Part shown: piece after piece, positions 1 to 8,788 of the stretch
How positions within the stretch are numbered: position 1 is the first letter of the stretch
Layout of the letters: each line of letters begins with the position of its first letter
Origin: Mycocentrospora acerina
Lineage: Eukaryota > Ascomycota > Dothideomycetes > Pleosporales
Direction: 5' to 3'
NCBI GenBank assembly: GCA_022701365.1
Contig: JAKUHH010000196.1
Span: 1-15,744 of the forward strand
DNA: 15,744 bases
Program-made: the position numbers and the translations under genes
Notes under the pieces: model-generated
What the model was told of the DNA's origin: nothing
Database searches by the model: none
What the model saw: the letters and a program-made list of their open reading frames with translations, nothing else

Positions 1-51
1 TGCTATAAGCGAGGTAAGCCACGTTGACTGTGCACGTGCTTAGTCGTTACA
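1..51 (-). repeat. Partial copy of the 195-bp solo LTR (inverted), cut by the window edge
   Basis: These 51 bases are the exact reverse complement of 1961-2011, the first 51 bp of the solo LTR at 1961-2155. The match runs on to base 55 only because both copies are next to the palindrome CTAG. The terminus reads ..CGTTACA at 45-51, the LTR end on this strand. The rest of this copy lies beyond the window. Compared with the mutated surroundings it keeps CG and GTG-type sites and shows no RIP. No internal retroelement region is recognisable next to it. Confidence 0.85.
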
Positions 52-530
52 CTAGACTGGCCTTGCTAGTCTTACTAGTCTAGATGTCGTAGGCTAGGCA
101 TAGTCTTAGAAGCCCACAGGTTTAATTTGCACTAACTTGATCTACAACTGAACACGACACACAAGCGAACTAGACACCCTAACAAACTTCTACGCGTCTA
201 ACTGTTTAACATCTATGCCGCAATTACCTAATATTAAACCGCTCTATTACAAATAGAGATTAGCGTAGAATTTAAAGAAAAAATTTAAGTCTTCTGTTTG
301 TTTCTTCTTTATTTATATTGCATTAATCTATTTAACTAGCTAGACTAAATACAATAATGCCTATGCAGATGTCAGTCTATAAGGCGCTGTTTTCCCTCCT
401 AGGCTAAGCTCTCTTTTCTAGAGCCTTAGAAGCCTAGTAAAACAGAAGTAGTGCTCTTACTACATAGCTTGCTAACAGTAGATTATCCTAAAGCAGGTCT
501 ATTTTATTGTAGTAGGCCTTTAGATTAAGG
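52..530. other. No gene seen; mixed unmutated and AT-rich flank of the LINE relic
   Basis: Bases 52-240 are noticeably less AT-rich than the rest and still contain TGG, TGA, CCA and CCG, so they escaped the heavy C-to-T mutation. CTAG-containing words recur (51-85). From 240 the sequence turns AT-rich. It probably includes the 3' untranslated part of the minus-strand LINE relic to the right, but I see no poly-A tail (poly-T on this strand) or target duplication that would fix its end. Confidence 0.4.
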
Positions 531-757
531 CTCCTGCAGCAGGCAGCTATCTAGGCTGTTGCTATTTGTTATTTTTGTGTGTTGTAGAGGCCTGTTGCTA
601 GGCCCCTGTTGCACGTTGTTTGCAGGCTATTGCTAGCCCCCTGTTGCGTGTTGCGAAGGCCTATTGCTAGGCTCTTGTTGCACATTGTAATCTCTTCTAG
701 TCTAGAGCCCCTGCAGCTAGCAGCTACCTAGCTATTGCTATTTCTGTTTTTTGCAGA
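531..757. repeat. Nested short-repeat cluster: three ~35-bp units inside a longer repeat pair
   Basis: Three degenerate tandem units start at 589, 625 and 658 (36, 33 and 33 bp). Each has the form GGC-C/T-TTGCTAG followed by a C/T-rich core and TTGC..TTG. They are bracketed by a diverged direct pair, about 531-575 and 707-750, both with CCTGCAGC..AGCTA-C/T-CTAG and then TTGCTATTT. The right-hand copy overlaps the C-terminal codons of the minus-strand LINE relic. The pair may therefore be a local duplication of the LINE 3' end with expansion of the spacer. TTGC and GCA sites are preserved. Confidence 0.65.
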
Positions 758-1540
758 AACTTAAGCAGTGCTATTTACCCTGCTTTAGTATTAAAGATAG
801 CTGCTAATATTAGCCTACTTATCTCTTTCTGTATTTATTTTCTCTCTAAATTATAGTATTTATAGTATAAGAGCAGGTGCTTAGGTGTTTATTATATAAT
901 GCAACTACTAAAATATGCTCTTTTTTTATCTTTACTTATTACCTTAGAAAATAATTTAAAATAGCCTTTTCTTAGCTTAAGCTAATTATTAGCTAATATA
1001 ATTAACTTTTAAAATAGTATAAGCTTAGCTTTAAGAGTAAACTTAGGTTACCTTTTAGTATTACTATTATAGCTTTTGCCTCTCTCTTTTTCTTTAGCTT
1101 AGTGCTAGCTTATTTACTACTCTAAAGTTACCTCTTCTTTTAGCTTTTTATTTAGATAGCTTAAAGAGATAGCAACCTCTTTAGTTGTAATATAGTTTAG
1201 GCTAGCCTTTACTAGCCTATTAGTATAGTTATTTCTTTTATTATTTTAGTAGCCTAAAATCTACTAAAAATCTACTCTATTTTTTAATTATATTAGTAGC
1301 TTATACAGTCTAGTAACTAGATAGCTAATGTTTTATCTTTTTTTTTAATATAATGCTCTGCAGTCTTTTTAGACCTGCTTAGCTGTCTATAAAAATATAG
1401 ATAGTTTCTACAAAAAGCTCTTACAGTACTAAGTTACTTAAAACTCTAAAAATAGCATAAAGCTTAGCATCTATTATTTCTCAGCCTTGTCCTAAGTTGT
1501 GTAATAGGCTACGCCCAGTTAGGAGTCTTAGCATAGACCT
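690..1540 (-). pseudogene. LINE (Tad1-like) polyprotein C-terminus: RNase H domain plus tail, RIP-broken
   Basis: On the minus strand, a broken frame starting near 1500 reads EIIDA-K-LYAI, followed by IYIFIDS-stop-AGLK near 1385-1420. These match the Glu and second Asp blocks of RNase H in fungal LINE elements. Near 1200-1290 a further block reads VDF-(stop)-ILGY..N..N-YTNRLVKASL, the altered WIPGH..I.GNE.ADRLAKAS motif, with Trp now TAG and His now Tyr. Downstream (about 760-900) comes TPKHLLLY and then TKAG-(stop)-IALLKFLQKT, the typical C-terminal end of these LINE proteins. There is a one-base slip at a run of nine T (1337-1345). EN and RT domains are not seen. In a living element this protein would nick the target and reverse-transcribe the LINE RNA. 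Here it is a truncated fossil without an open frame. Confidence 0.75.
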
Positions 1541-1955
1541 TAATCTAACAAACAGCTAATAAGAACCTGGTTGCTAAGACACTTAGACTTACTAAGTTAA
1601 AACCTGTCTTAGGACCTTTAAGGCACAACTAGCAATACTAGATACTCTACAGACAAAGTACAGAAACTATCTAGATACTCTACACCTACTAACAAGGAAC
1701 CTAAACCTCCTCTAGGACTACCTTAGTATACCTAGCAGCTCTAGATACCTTACAGATAATATATAGATATAACTTAATAAAAATATAGAACACATAAAGA
1801 GGTATAAATAGATAGATATAAACTAGATATTATAGCTATTAATTTGTTTAAGTTTATACCTAGAAAAAGTATTTAAAGCCTAGCTTTTTATAATTAAATT
1901 AATTAAACTTTTTAAGGACTAAGATAGGCCTCTAACTTATAAACTTTATAAGTAA
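1541..1955. other. No gene recognised; likely degraded LINE-upstream or insertion-site sequence
   Basis: No frame on either strand gave me a recognisable domain. A short direct repeat, CTAGATACTCTACA, occurs at 1638-1651 and 1671-1684. The first half (to about 1750) keeps some unmutated sites, and the second half is strongly AT-rich. The final bases 1956-1960 (ACTAG) are the left target duplication of the adjacent solo LTR. Before that insertion, this sequence continued directly into 2161-2295. Confidence 0.4.
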
Positions 1956-1960
1956 ACTAG

Positions 1961-2155
1961 TGTAACGACTAAGCACGTGCACAGTCAACGTGGCTTACCT
2001 CGCTTATAGCATCTAGTCGGCAAAGTCTAGATCTAGCACTATATATATTATACTACACATAGAATACTTGCTTAAGTATTCTTGTGCTTACCTTTTGGTA
2101 TAAGTGGGGTTATTGCGTAGTATCAATAGCAAGGGCAGGGCGCCTGACCATTACA
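1961..2155 (+). mobile_element. Solo LTR, 195 bp, with 5-bp target-site duplication ACTAG
   Basis: The element begins TGTAACGACT and ends CCATTACA, so it has canonical TG..CA ends with a 5-bp terminal inverted repeat (TGTAA/TTACA). It is flanked by ACTAG at 1956-1960 and ACTAG at 2156-2160, an exact target duplication of the size made by Ty3/gypsy and copia integrases. No internal region is present, so it is a solo LTR from LTR-LTR recombination. A TATA-like stretch lies at 2040-2050 and a hairpin at 2061-2082. It is free of RIP, in sharp contrast with its surroundings, which suggests that it is young, too short to be recognised, or both. Partial inverted copies lie at both window ends. Orientation and parent element are not determinable. 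Confidence 0.88.
2061..2082. repeat. Perfect hairpin inside the solo LTR
   Basis: AGAATACTT (2061-2069), a four-base spacer GCTT, and AAGTATTCT (2074-2082) form a perfect 9-bp stem. It sits centrally in the 195-bp LTR, shortly after the TATA-like run. A role in polyadenylation or transcript end formation is possible but is only inference. Confidence 0.6.
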
Positions 2156-2295
2156 ACTAGTAGATGAAGTTTTAAAGAAAGCATTCTAATAAAATTCTAA
2201 TAAATATATTTTAGAATATAAATATAACAAACTAAGAGATAAAACAGACGTAGAGGACAAAACTAGTAAAATAAACTTTATTAATAAGAGATTAG
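2156..2295. other. Insertion-site sequence between solo LTR and gypsy element; no gene
   Basis: It opens with the right ACTAG duplication (2156-2160) and ends with the left ATTAG duplication (2291-2295) of the next element. The sequence is A-rich on this strand and retains a TGA. Before both insertions it linked 1955 to 8794. No domain is recognisable. Confidence 0.5.
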
Positions 2296-2783
2296 TGTTA
2301 AGATCCTGTTCTGTACTTGATCTTAGTAGTTAAAGACCTTCTGATACTAGTACTAATGTAGAACAGGTTTAAGGTTAGTTCTTAGGGATAAAGTAGGTTT
2401 AGGGAAATAAGGTTAGTTTAATGCATGTATTAATAATACACTGTAATTAAGGGTAAGAAGCAATAAGTAGATTAATTAATAAGGTTAAACACATTACTAT
2501 AAGGGTAGTGTTCCTATTATTTATATATATAATAGGGGAATCTTATAAGTCCCCAGCAAATTATAGTTATTAGTTAAGACAGCTTATAATATGTAAAGTT
2601 AAGCTCCTAGCTTATAATGCTAGAAGTTAAGCTTACTTATTATGTATCTTAGCTTACTCTGCTAAGAGTTAAGCTAGTTATGTAACTGCTCCTTACTAAA
2701 GGGCTTAGCCTATATAATCCTTTAGTTAAGAAGTTTGTACCTTTCTAGTTCTAGCCTAAAAGTTATAGAATCTAATTATAACA
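2296..2783 (-). repeat. 3' LTR of the gypsy element
   Basis: It is 488 bp and aligns without gaps to 8301-8788. I count about 30 mismatches, all transitions except one (A at CCCCAGC versus T at CCCCTGC). Either copy may hold the mutated base, so both LTRs were hit independently. The LTR keeps a few TGA and CCA sites (for example CTTGATC and CTGATAC early in it) that the second copy shows as TAA. Confidence 0.95.
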
Positions 2784-2786
2784 TTA

Positions 2787-2798
2787 TCCTCCCTCTCT
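2787..2798 (-). promoter_or_regulatory. Polypurine tract of the gypsy element (plus-strand DNA primer site)
   Basis: A 12-base unbroken pyrimidine run (TCCTCCCTCTCT) begins three bases inside the left LTR; read on the minus strand it is AGAGAGGGAGGA. Its position next to the LTR identifies the 3' end of the element and so the transcription direction. Confidence 0.8.
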
Positions 2799-2869
2799 AA
2801 ATAATTTATCTTTAAATTATGTAGTTATTAGTTATTAGTATTTATAAGCAGATCCCCTATGTATATTAT

Positions 2870-3372
2870 CTGTCTATAGCGCTGTTATGTCTTTATCTAC
2901 CTAAAAACATCTTTGCCTTAGCCTTAAAACTTATTATAACAGCAGTATTGCTCTATTTTCTTGTAATTGTTATTTCTATTAGGGAATTAATTGTTACATT
3001 ATAACTTTGCCTAAAGGTAAATGTCTAAAGTATGCTAAGTGTATTTATATTAGCTATTCTTGCGTTAACATGTCTTAGGAATTGCTAGATAGGATGTGCA
3101 ATAAATATAAAAAGAAGGTAGAAGCAGATAAAAAGTTGTTGTCTAAAGTTATTTTCTGTTTAATAAGAAATAAGAAGATTCTAAAGCAGGTAGAAGAGAG
3201 AGCAAAAAAGAAGGCTCTTTATTTAGTATTAGAGTTAGGAGAGTTAGAGAAGATAGAGGCTAAAGTAGCAGGCAACATTAACTGTCCTGCTGCTAATGCC
3301 TTAGTTAGGTATTCTCCTATATTGTAGACAACTCTTAATCTCTTAAATACTGCAGCTTCTATTACTACTAAG
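2870..3372 (+). pseudogene. Antisense accessory ORF of chromovirus 1: Cys-rich plus coiled-coil protein, broken
   Basis: This ORF lies on the strand opposite to pol. The best open part is 3082-3327 (81 codons) from an internal ATG. The same frame continues upstream through a single TAG at 3070-3072 (probably a former Trp). There it reads LPKGKC..K..KC, ISYSC and VNMS, preceded by more cysteines near 2960-2995. It continues back to about 2870 with one more stop (2980-2982). The open part is Lys/Glu-rich with heptad-like spacing (KKKVEADKKLL, then KQVEERAKKKAL), suggesting a coiled coil, and ends with an NCPAANALVRYSPIL segment. Beyond TAG 3325-3327 the frame can be followed to about 3372 but then overlaps the chromodomain on the other strand. 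A zinc-binding, nucleic-acid or protein-interaction role is only inference. I do not recognise a named family. Confidence 0.65.
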
Positions 3373-3508
3373 TAAGGAGTAACTAGCAGTTTATAAAGTA
3401 AGTTTCTAGTTCCTAGTTATTTTTACTTAGTAGGTAACCTTTCTATTTAACTAGGTACTTAGTTCCTTATTTAGTTCTTTAATAGTTAAGGATTTTTTTA
3501 ACTTTATA
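3370..3508 (-). pseudogene. Chromodomain at the integrase C-terminus of chromovirus 1
   Basis: The minus frame from 3508 reads YKVKKILNY, then GTKYLVK-stop-KGYL, then N-stop-ELETYF. This is the chromodomain core pattern YEVE.IL...R....YLVKWKGY..S..TWEPE, with the aromatic-cage Trp codons turned into TAG. In chromoviruses this module steers integration to histone-marked chromatin, usually H3K9-methylated heterochromatin. It lies directly after the GPY/F domain and ends about 40 bp from the antisense ORF's last open codon. Confidence 0.8.
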
Positions 3509-3544
3509 GCTGTTATTAATGTTAGGCTTAAAGTAGAATATTTG

Positions 3545-3739
3545 TTAAATTAGCATTTCTAGGTTAGCAAGTTCTAATAACAAGATGTAGAACACTAAGT
3601 AGATTTTAGCGTCTTTAGGGAGTTTAAGTTTATAGTTAACTAGTCCCCTAGGTTTAATAATAAAAAATAGTCTAACTTTAACATAGTCTAGTTTCTTGCT
3701 TAGTCTTCTAATCTTAAGGTTTTTTATAAGAAGATACAC
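3545..3739 (-). pseudogene. Integrase GPY/F domain fragment of chromovirus 1 (64-codon open remnant)
   Basis: The open remnant reads MYLLIKNLKIRRLSKKLDY, continues with KVRLFFI, and later has VNYKLKLPKDAKIYLVFYILLLE. This matches the integrase tail of Ty3/gypsy elements (VYLxTKNL, KLD....GPF.I, YKLKLP...IHPVFH.SLLEP), with Gly-Pro-Phe mutated to Arg-Leu-Phe and the His residues to Tyr. It happens to stay open, but the Met is an internal codon and not a real start. The rest of pol continues upstream in broken form. Confidence 0.85.
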
Positions 3740-6700
3740 TTTATCTCCTTTTTTAAGCTAAGGTGCTATTTTTCTTTTTCTATTTATATAAGCAATAGCT
3801 TTCTGTTATACTATTTTAATATTTTCTTTTAATTTTTTATATACTTTCTTTAGTTCTTCTGCTATAATTACTGCTAATTCTATTTATAAACTAGGAAATA
3901 TCTGTGTAAAGAGATTTAGATATTATCTATAGTTTATAAAGTATAGCATTATGCTTATTACTTCTAATAGTTTGTTATTATAGGCTATCTGTGCTATTAG
4001 TAGTAGTAATACCTAATTATTTTAGTTTTAGTTACTGTAAATCTATAGGTAAGTTTCTATAGTTTAGTTTATTCTTTCTATTTATCTGTCTGTCTATAGA
4101 TAGTAAGTAGTAGATAGTTTTTATTTTATTCCTATTGCAGCTATTAAGGTTGTCTAATAGTTTAATATTAATAATTTGTCTCTGTTACTAATAATTAATT
4201 CTAGGATGCTATAGCTTTATACTATTTAATCTAGGATTACATGTCCTAATTGCATTACATTATAATTGTCTTAGAATAGTATTATCTTAGCGTATTTTGT
4301 AAGTCTATTAATAATAACTAGTATTGCATTATAAGTAATATTAGTAACAGAGTCTTTAGAGTTTAGTAAGCTAGTAACAAAGTTTATTATAATGTCTGTC
4401 TAAGGTGCTTTAGGTGCTTAGATTAGCTACATTTCTCTATACTTAGCATGTATACTATGCTTATTTTATTAATAGTGTAAGCATTTCTTAATATAAGCTG
4501 TAATTTTTTCTTTTATATATAAAAACTTGTAGTTTTATTGTATAAGTTCTATTATTCTAGTAATTTTAGGATATCTGTGTACTAGGTTGTTATAGTAATC
4601 TTTAATAACTTGTTCTTATAATTCCTTAGGTACGTTTAGTAGAATGTTTTCTTTATTTATAACTTATAATATGTTGTTTAGCTGCTAAAATAGTCTAATT
4701 AATTTATCTCTATTAACTTGCAGTATTACTAACTAAATAATTTCTATTTCTCTTGCAATGTTAGTTCTTTTACTTAAAGCATTAGCTTATCTATTATCTT
4801 TTCCTAGTATATACAGGACTTTAAACTTGTATTATCTTAATATTTTAGACTATCTAACCTGTTATTAGTTAAGTACTTTAGTAGTTATAAAGTAGAGTAA
4901 GTTCTTATAGTTAGTATAGATTATAAGGTCTAAACAGCTTTCTGCGTAGATTCTCTAATATTATAATGCAAAAATAATTACTATAAGTTCTTTATTATGC
5001 ACATTGTATCTTTCTTCTAGTCTGCTAAACTTGCAAGAATAGTATACAATAAGATACTACTTACTATTATATTCTTAATAAGCACATGCTCTTAATGCTA
5101 AATCTAATACATTAGTTTTAATTTATAAGAGTTCTCTGCTGCAAAAGGCTACTATAGTTAGTAGCTTAATGCATACTTACTTAAGTAATTAAAAGGCAGT
5201 TTCCTGTTTATCTTTTTACTAGAATGTTGTGTCTTTCTGTGTAAGCTTAGTAAGTAGTATTATATAGTATAAATAGTCTTTTATAAATCTTTAGTTAAAG
5301 TTGCAGAATCTTAAAAATGCTTATATTTCTTTTACTAACTTTAGTTATAGCTATTCTTTTACAGTTCTAGTTTTTTTCTTGCTTATCTGTACTCCTTCTA
5401 TTCTTACTGTAAAGCCTAGGAATTCTACTTCTATTTTATAAAACTTATATTTCTCTAGTTTAAGCTATAGTTTAGCTTTCTCTAATGCTATAAGTACCTT
5501 CTTAACATACTTAATATATTCCTCTATGTTATCTAAGTAAATAAGGATGTTATCTAGGTAAGTAATAGCAAATATATCTAAGTACTCTTATAGTATATTG
5601 TTTATTAGTGCTTAGCACATTACTAGTGTGTTAGTAAGACTAAAGGGCATAATAGTGTATTTGTAGTATCTGTAGCACGTTTAAAAAGCAGTCTTCTATT
5701 CTTTACCTTTCTTTATTTATATTAGGTTATACGCGCCTTTTAAGTCTAGGGCTGTAAAGATCTTTGCTTAAGAAAGTCTATCTTATAACTCTAATATATT
5801 TAGTAGTAGATATCTGTTCTTAATTGTAATATTATTTAACTTCTAGTAGTTAATATATAGTTAAAAGGTTTTATCTTTCTTAGGTATAAAAAAGATAAGG
5901 TAACCTGCTAGTAATTCTAATTCCTTAATAAATCTTTTCTTAAGATTCTTAGCTATATACTTGTAAAGTACCTTAACCTTTTTTTCTAATAATCTATATA
6001 TTAGCTTAAAAGTTAGTTACTTTCCTTCTTACAGAATAATTTTATAATCTTAGGGTTAATGCTTAGCTAGCACAGCTGCGCCTAACTCTTCCTAAAAGAG
6101 GCAGTCCTACACTTAATACTCTTTAGAGATAACAAGAGTTATATATTTTTTTACCTTTCTATAAGTTTCTCTTTAAACTCTTCCTTTATAACTTATAGAG
6201 CTATTAGTGTCTGTAGAGTTAACTCTTACTATCTTAAAGATATCTTTCTTTAAAGTAATATTATTAATTATCTTCTTATCTACCTTTATTTAATAATAAA
6301 GTGCAGGCTTTAATATAGTTGTACAGGTACATTGCTTAAAAGTAAGACTCTGTCTTGCTTATAATATTATTAAGTTATACTTTTATAACTAAGGAAGTCC
6401 TAAAATAATATTATAAGTAGCTATCTTAAAGATATTAAAGGTAATCTATTCTTAGTGTAACTAGATCTAAAGAGTTATTAGTTTAGATTTATATTGTATT
6501 TCTAATTCTTCTAGTATTAGTTGCCTATTTGCTACTGTAATAGAGTATAGAGTGTGTTTTTAGTATGCGTTTAGTCTAGCTGTGTATACAGCTTTTCTTA
6601 ATATATAATTAGTTTGTGCTCTAGAGTCTAACAGTGCATTTATCTAGTGTCTGTTAAGTCTTACTTATAGCTTAACTAGTTCTACAGAATTTATTGCGTT

Positions 6701-6859
6701 AAGTTGTCTAGCGTTATTCTAGGTGCGTAGCGCTAACCTAAAAAAGGCTAGTCTTAAAATCTATTTATATGCTTTACTTCTGCATGCTTAATGTATTTAG
6801 GGTTTATGCAAGTAATCTATTAGTATTAGTTATAGACTCTATTAACTATAAGTTTTATC

Positions 6860-8280
6860 TAGAAGATCTCTGCTAGATTATTAATTTTAAGAAAATGCAT
6901 TTTATTATGTTTATCTTAAAGGTAGTTTTTGCATTTGTTGTACTTATAGTTAAACTATTAGTATTTACATTTATTTCTGTGTACTAAAAACTATCCTGCC
7001 TTTACTTTTTTGCTATAGTAGTCTGTACATAGGTTATAAGAGCATATTGTCTATAACATAGCTACGTAATTCTTATTTCTGTAGTTTAAGTAGTATCTTA
7101 GTTATTCTAAGTTAAGAGTGTTAGTGTTGTTCCTGCTAAGCTTATTATCCTAACTATTTAGTAGCATATATTCTTACATTCCTTTAGTAAATGCTTAGGT
7201 GTCTTTTAATAGGCTTAGCGTTGCTAATTGTGCTAAGGTCTATAGGGCTAATTAGGATTCTAGGGTATTAATAACTACCTAGTTATTATCTAAATCTTTA
7301 TAGAAGGCGTCTTTTATGTCTAGAGGTGCAAATGTAATTGCATTTACTTATCTAGTAACTATATTCTTAGATCTACAGTTTCTAGATATGTAGCTTAGCT
7401 TACTACAGCTGTAATAAGTTCGCGTAGACTTATTATAGTTATTATTACTATTCCTAGTATCCTTTTGCAGATTTCCTTTATACTCTTAGCTTTTGTTAAT
7501 GTTATTAAGGTGCATAGATTTAGATCTATAAGAGCTATAGATTCTGTTGCTTCTTCCTTAATATCTAGATTGTTATCTATAGTTAAATTATTAGGTAGTG
7601 TTAGCAGCATATAGTAGTTATTGTCTATAGTTATTAGTAGATCTATATCTAAGTTAAAGTTAACTGTCTTGTTATAGTTCTATAGATAGCTTATAGAGAG
7701 TGTTATTAATGCTAATTACTACTTTAACTAGTTTACTAAAGCTATTAAGTGTAGAACTACTTCTTATAAGTTCTTCTTTAACTTTAGGCTTAAGTCCTTA
7801 GCAGAACATAGTTATAAGAGCTTTGTTGTCCTAGTCTATAAGTAATGCATACTGCTAAAAAGTTGTAGCATATTTAGTAGTAGAGTAAGTTTGCCTAAGC
7901 GTTTAGATAGATCTACTAGCAGTAGTTGCTTTATTAGTAAGTCTAAACACTTTGTAAGCGTGTTCCTTAAATTTACTAAAGTCTCTTATTTAAAGCTTTA
8001 CTTTGTTAGATGTATTACTGTTTATATACTTAATTAGGAAAGGCTTAATCTATTAAAAGGCTAGTCCTCTTATATAGGTAGAAGCTAGTAAGACATATTT
8101 TTCTTCTAAGATATGTTCTCCTTAGAAGTTAAAGAAGAGGTTAAACTAGAGAAGCTATTTATCTAGTTTCTTCTTGTCTCTATAATAGAAGTTAGAGTTA
8201 GTAACTTTATAGCTTCTATAGTAGCTAACAGAGGGTTCTTAAGTACTACTAAGGGTAGCACTATTTTCTAAGTTGTTACT
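6860..8280 (-). pseudogene. gag: Chromovirus 1 gag: capsid region and Cys/His knuckle, RIP-broken
   Basis: From about 8080 to 7690 the minus frame reads KFKEHAYKVFRLTN, later KYATTF-stop-QYALL, then DNKAL..MF and GLKPKVKEELIR. This is the capsid pattern of fungal gypsy Gag (retrotransposon gag domain). It leads into an open stretch, 7395-7610 (71 codons), containing ATESIALIDLN, the region that usually precedes the nucleocapsid. Near 6975-6885 a Cys/His-rich segment (CKY..., CKNY....DKH) is the probable zinc knuckle with one Cys turned to Tyr. Gag would form the virus-like particle and bind RNA. The start codon is not identifiable, and the many TAG and TAA codons make this a fossil. The knuckle is the least certain part. 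Confidence 0.8.
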
Positions 8281-8300
8281 TATCTTAAGAGTGTTTAAAA

Positions 8301-8788
8301 TGTTAAGATCTTGTTCTGTACTTAATCTTAGTAGTTAAAGATCTTCTAATACTAGTACTAATATAGAACAGGTTTAAGGTTAGTTCTTAGAGATAGAGTA
8401 GGTTTAGGGAAATAAGGTTAGTTTAATGCACATATTAATAATACACTGTAATTAAGAGTAAGAAGTAATAAGTAGATTAATTAATAAAGTTAAACACATT
8501 ACTATAAGGGTAGTGTTCCTATTATTTATATACATAATAGGGGAATCTTATAAGTCCCCTGCAAATTATAGTTATTAGTTAAGATAGCTTATAATATATA
8601 AAGTTAAGCTCTTAGCTTACAATGCTAGAAGTTAAGCTTACTTATTATGTGTCCTAGCTTACTCTGCTAAGAGTTAAGCTAGTTATGTAACTGCTCCTTA
8701 CTAAAGGGCTTAGCCTATACAATCCTTTAGTTAAAAGGTTTGTACCTTTCTGGTTCTAGCCTAGGGGTTGTAGAATCTGATTGTAACA
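8301..8788 (-). repeat. 5' LTR of the gypsy element
   Basis: It is 488 bp and collinear with 2296-2783. It lies upstream of gag on the minus strand, so it holds the promoter of the element. It keeps sites lost in the other copy near its right end (CTGGTT, AGGGGTTGT, CTGATTG) while having lost others near its left end (CTTAATC, CTAATAC). This mosaic shows independent mutation after insertion. The primer-binding site should lie just inside (about 8283-8300) but is too altered to name a tRNA. Confidence 0.95.

Larger units (their letters stand above)
3360..6700 (-). pseudogene. pol: Chromovirus 1 pol: protease, RT, RNase H, integrase, chromodomain; many stops
   Basis: Read leftwards from about 6700. 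The protease active site reads ALLDS-R-AQTNYI, where Gly has become Arg (GGA to AGA), with the Asp codon at 6626-6628. RT spans about 6050-5280, and its catalytic box reads YLD-N-ILIY at 5549-5560 (second Asp lost). RNase H is about 5130-4780, with the VYYS.KFS..EERY.VH.KEL block. The integrase zinc finger is about 4615-4445, and its core about 4420-4000. In the core, the second catalytic Asp is now Asn (4184-4186) and the Glu is kept (4076-4078), which is D35E spacing. A GPY/F domain and a chromodomain follow. In an active element this polyprotein makes and inserts the cDNA. All domains are present but broken by TAA and TAG stops. Confidence 0.9.
2296..8788 (-). mobile_element. Structurally complete Ty3/gypsy chromovirus, minus strand, RIP-inactivated (6493 bp)
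   Basis: Two 488-bp LTRs with TG..CA ends (2296-2783 and 8301-8788) lie in direct orientation. They are flanked by a perfect 5-bp target duplication, ATTAG, at 2291-2295 and 8789-8793. A polypurine tract (pyrimidine run on this strand, 2787-2798) lies next to the left LTR, making it the 3' LTR and placing the genes on the minus strand. Domain order from right to left is gag, Cys/His knuckle, aspartic protease, RT, RNase H, integrase, GPY/F and chromodomain, the order of a Ty3/gypsy chromovirus. An extra ORF lies on the plus strand near the 3' end. Every gene carries many TAA and TAG stops, so the copy cannot be autonomous. Confidence 0.95.

Noticed and set aside
1..2011. A 2-kb DNA transposon with 55-bp perfect terminal inverted repeats (1-55 and 1957-2011).
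   Set aside because: The right arm is part of a 195-bp LTR with its own TG..CA ends and ACTAG target duplication, and the inverted match ends at the LTR boundary plus the palindrome CTAG. Two oppositely oriented LTR copies explain it better.
2061..2082. Bacterial-type intrinsic terminator.
   Set aside because: There is no T-run after the stem, and the context is a fungal LTR.
7395..7610. Independent small gene of 71 codons.
   Set aside because: It is a surviving open piece of gag in chromovirus 1; capsid-type sequence lies directly upstream on the same strand.
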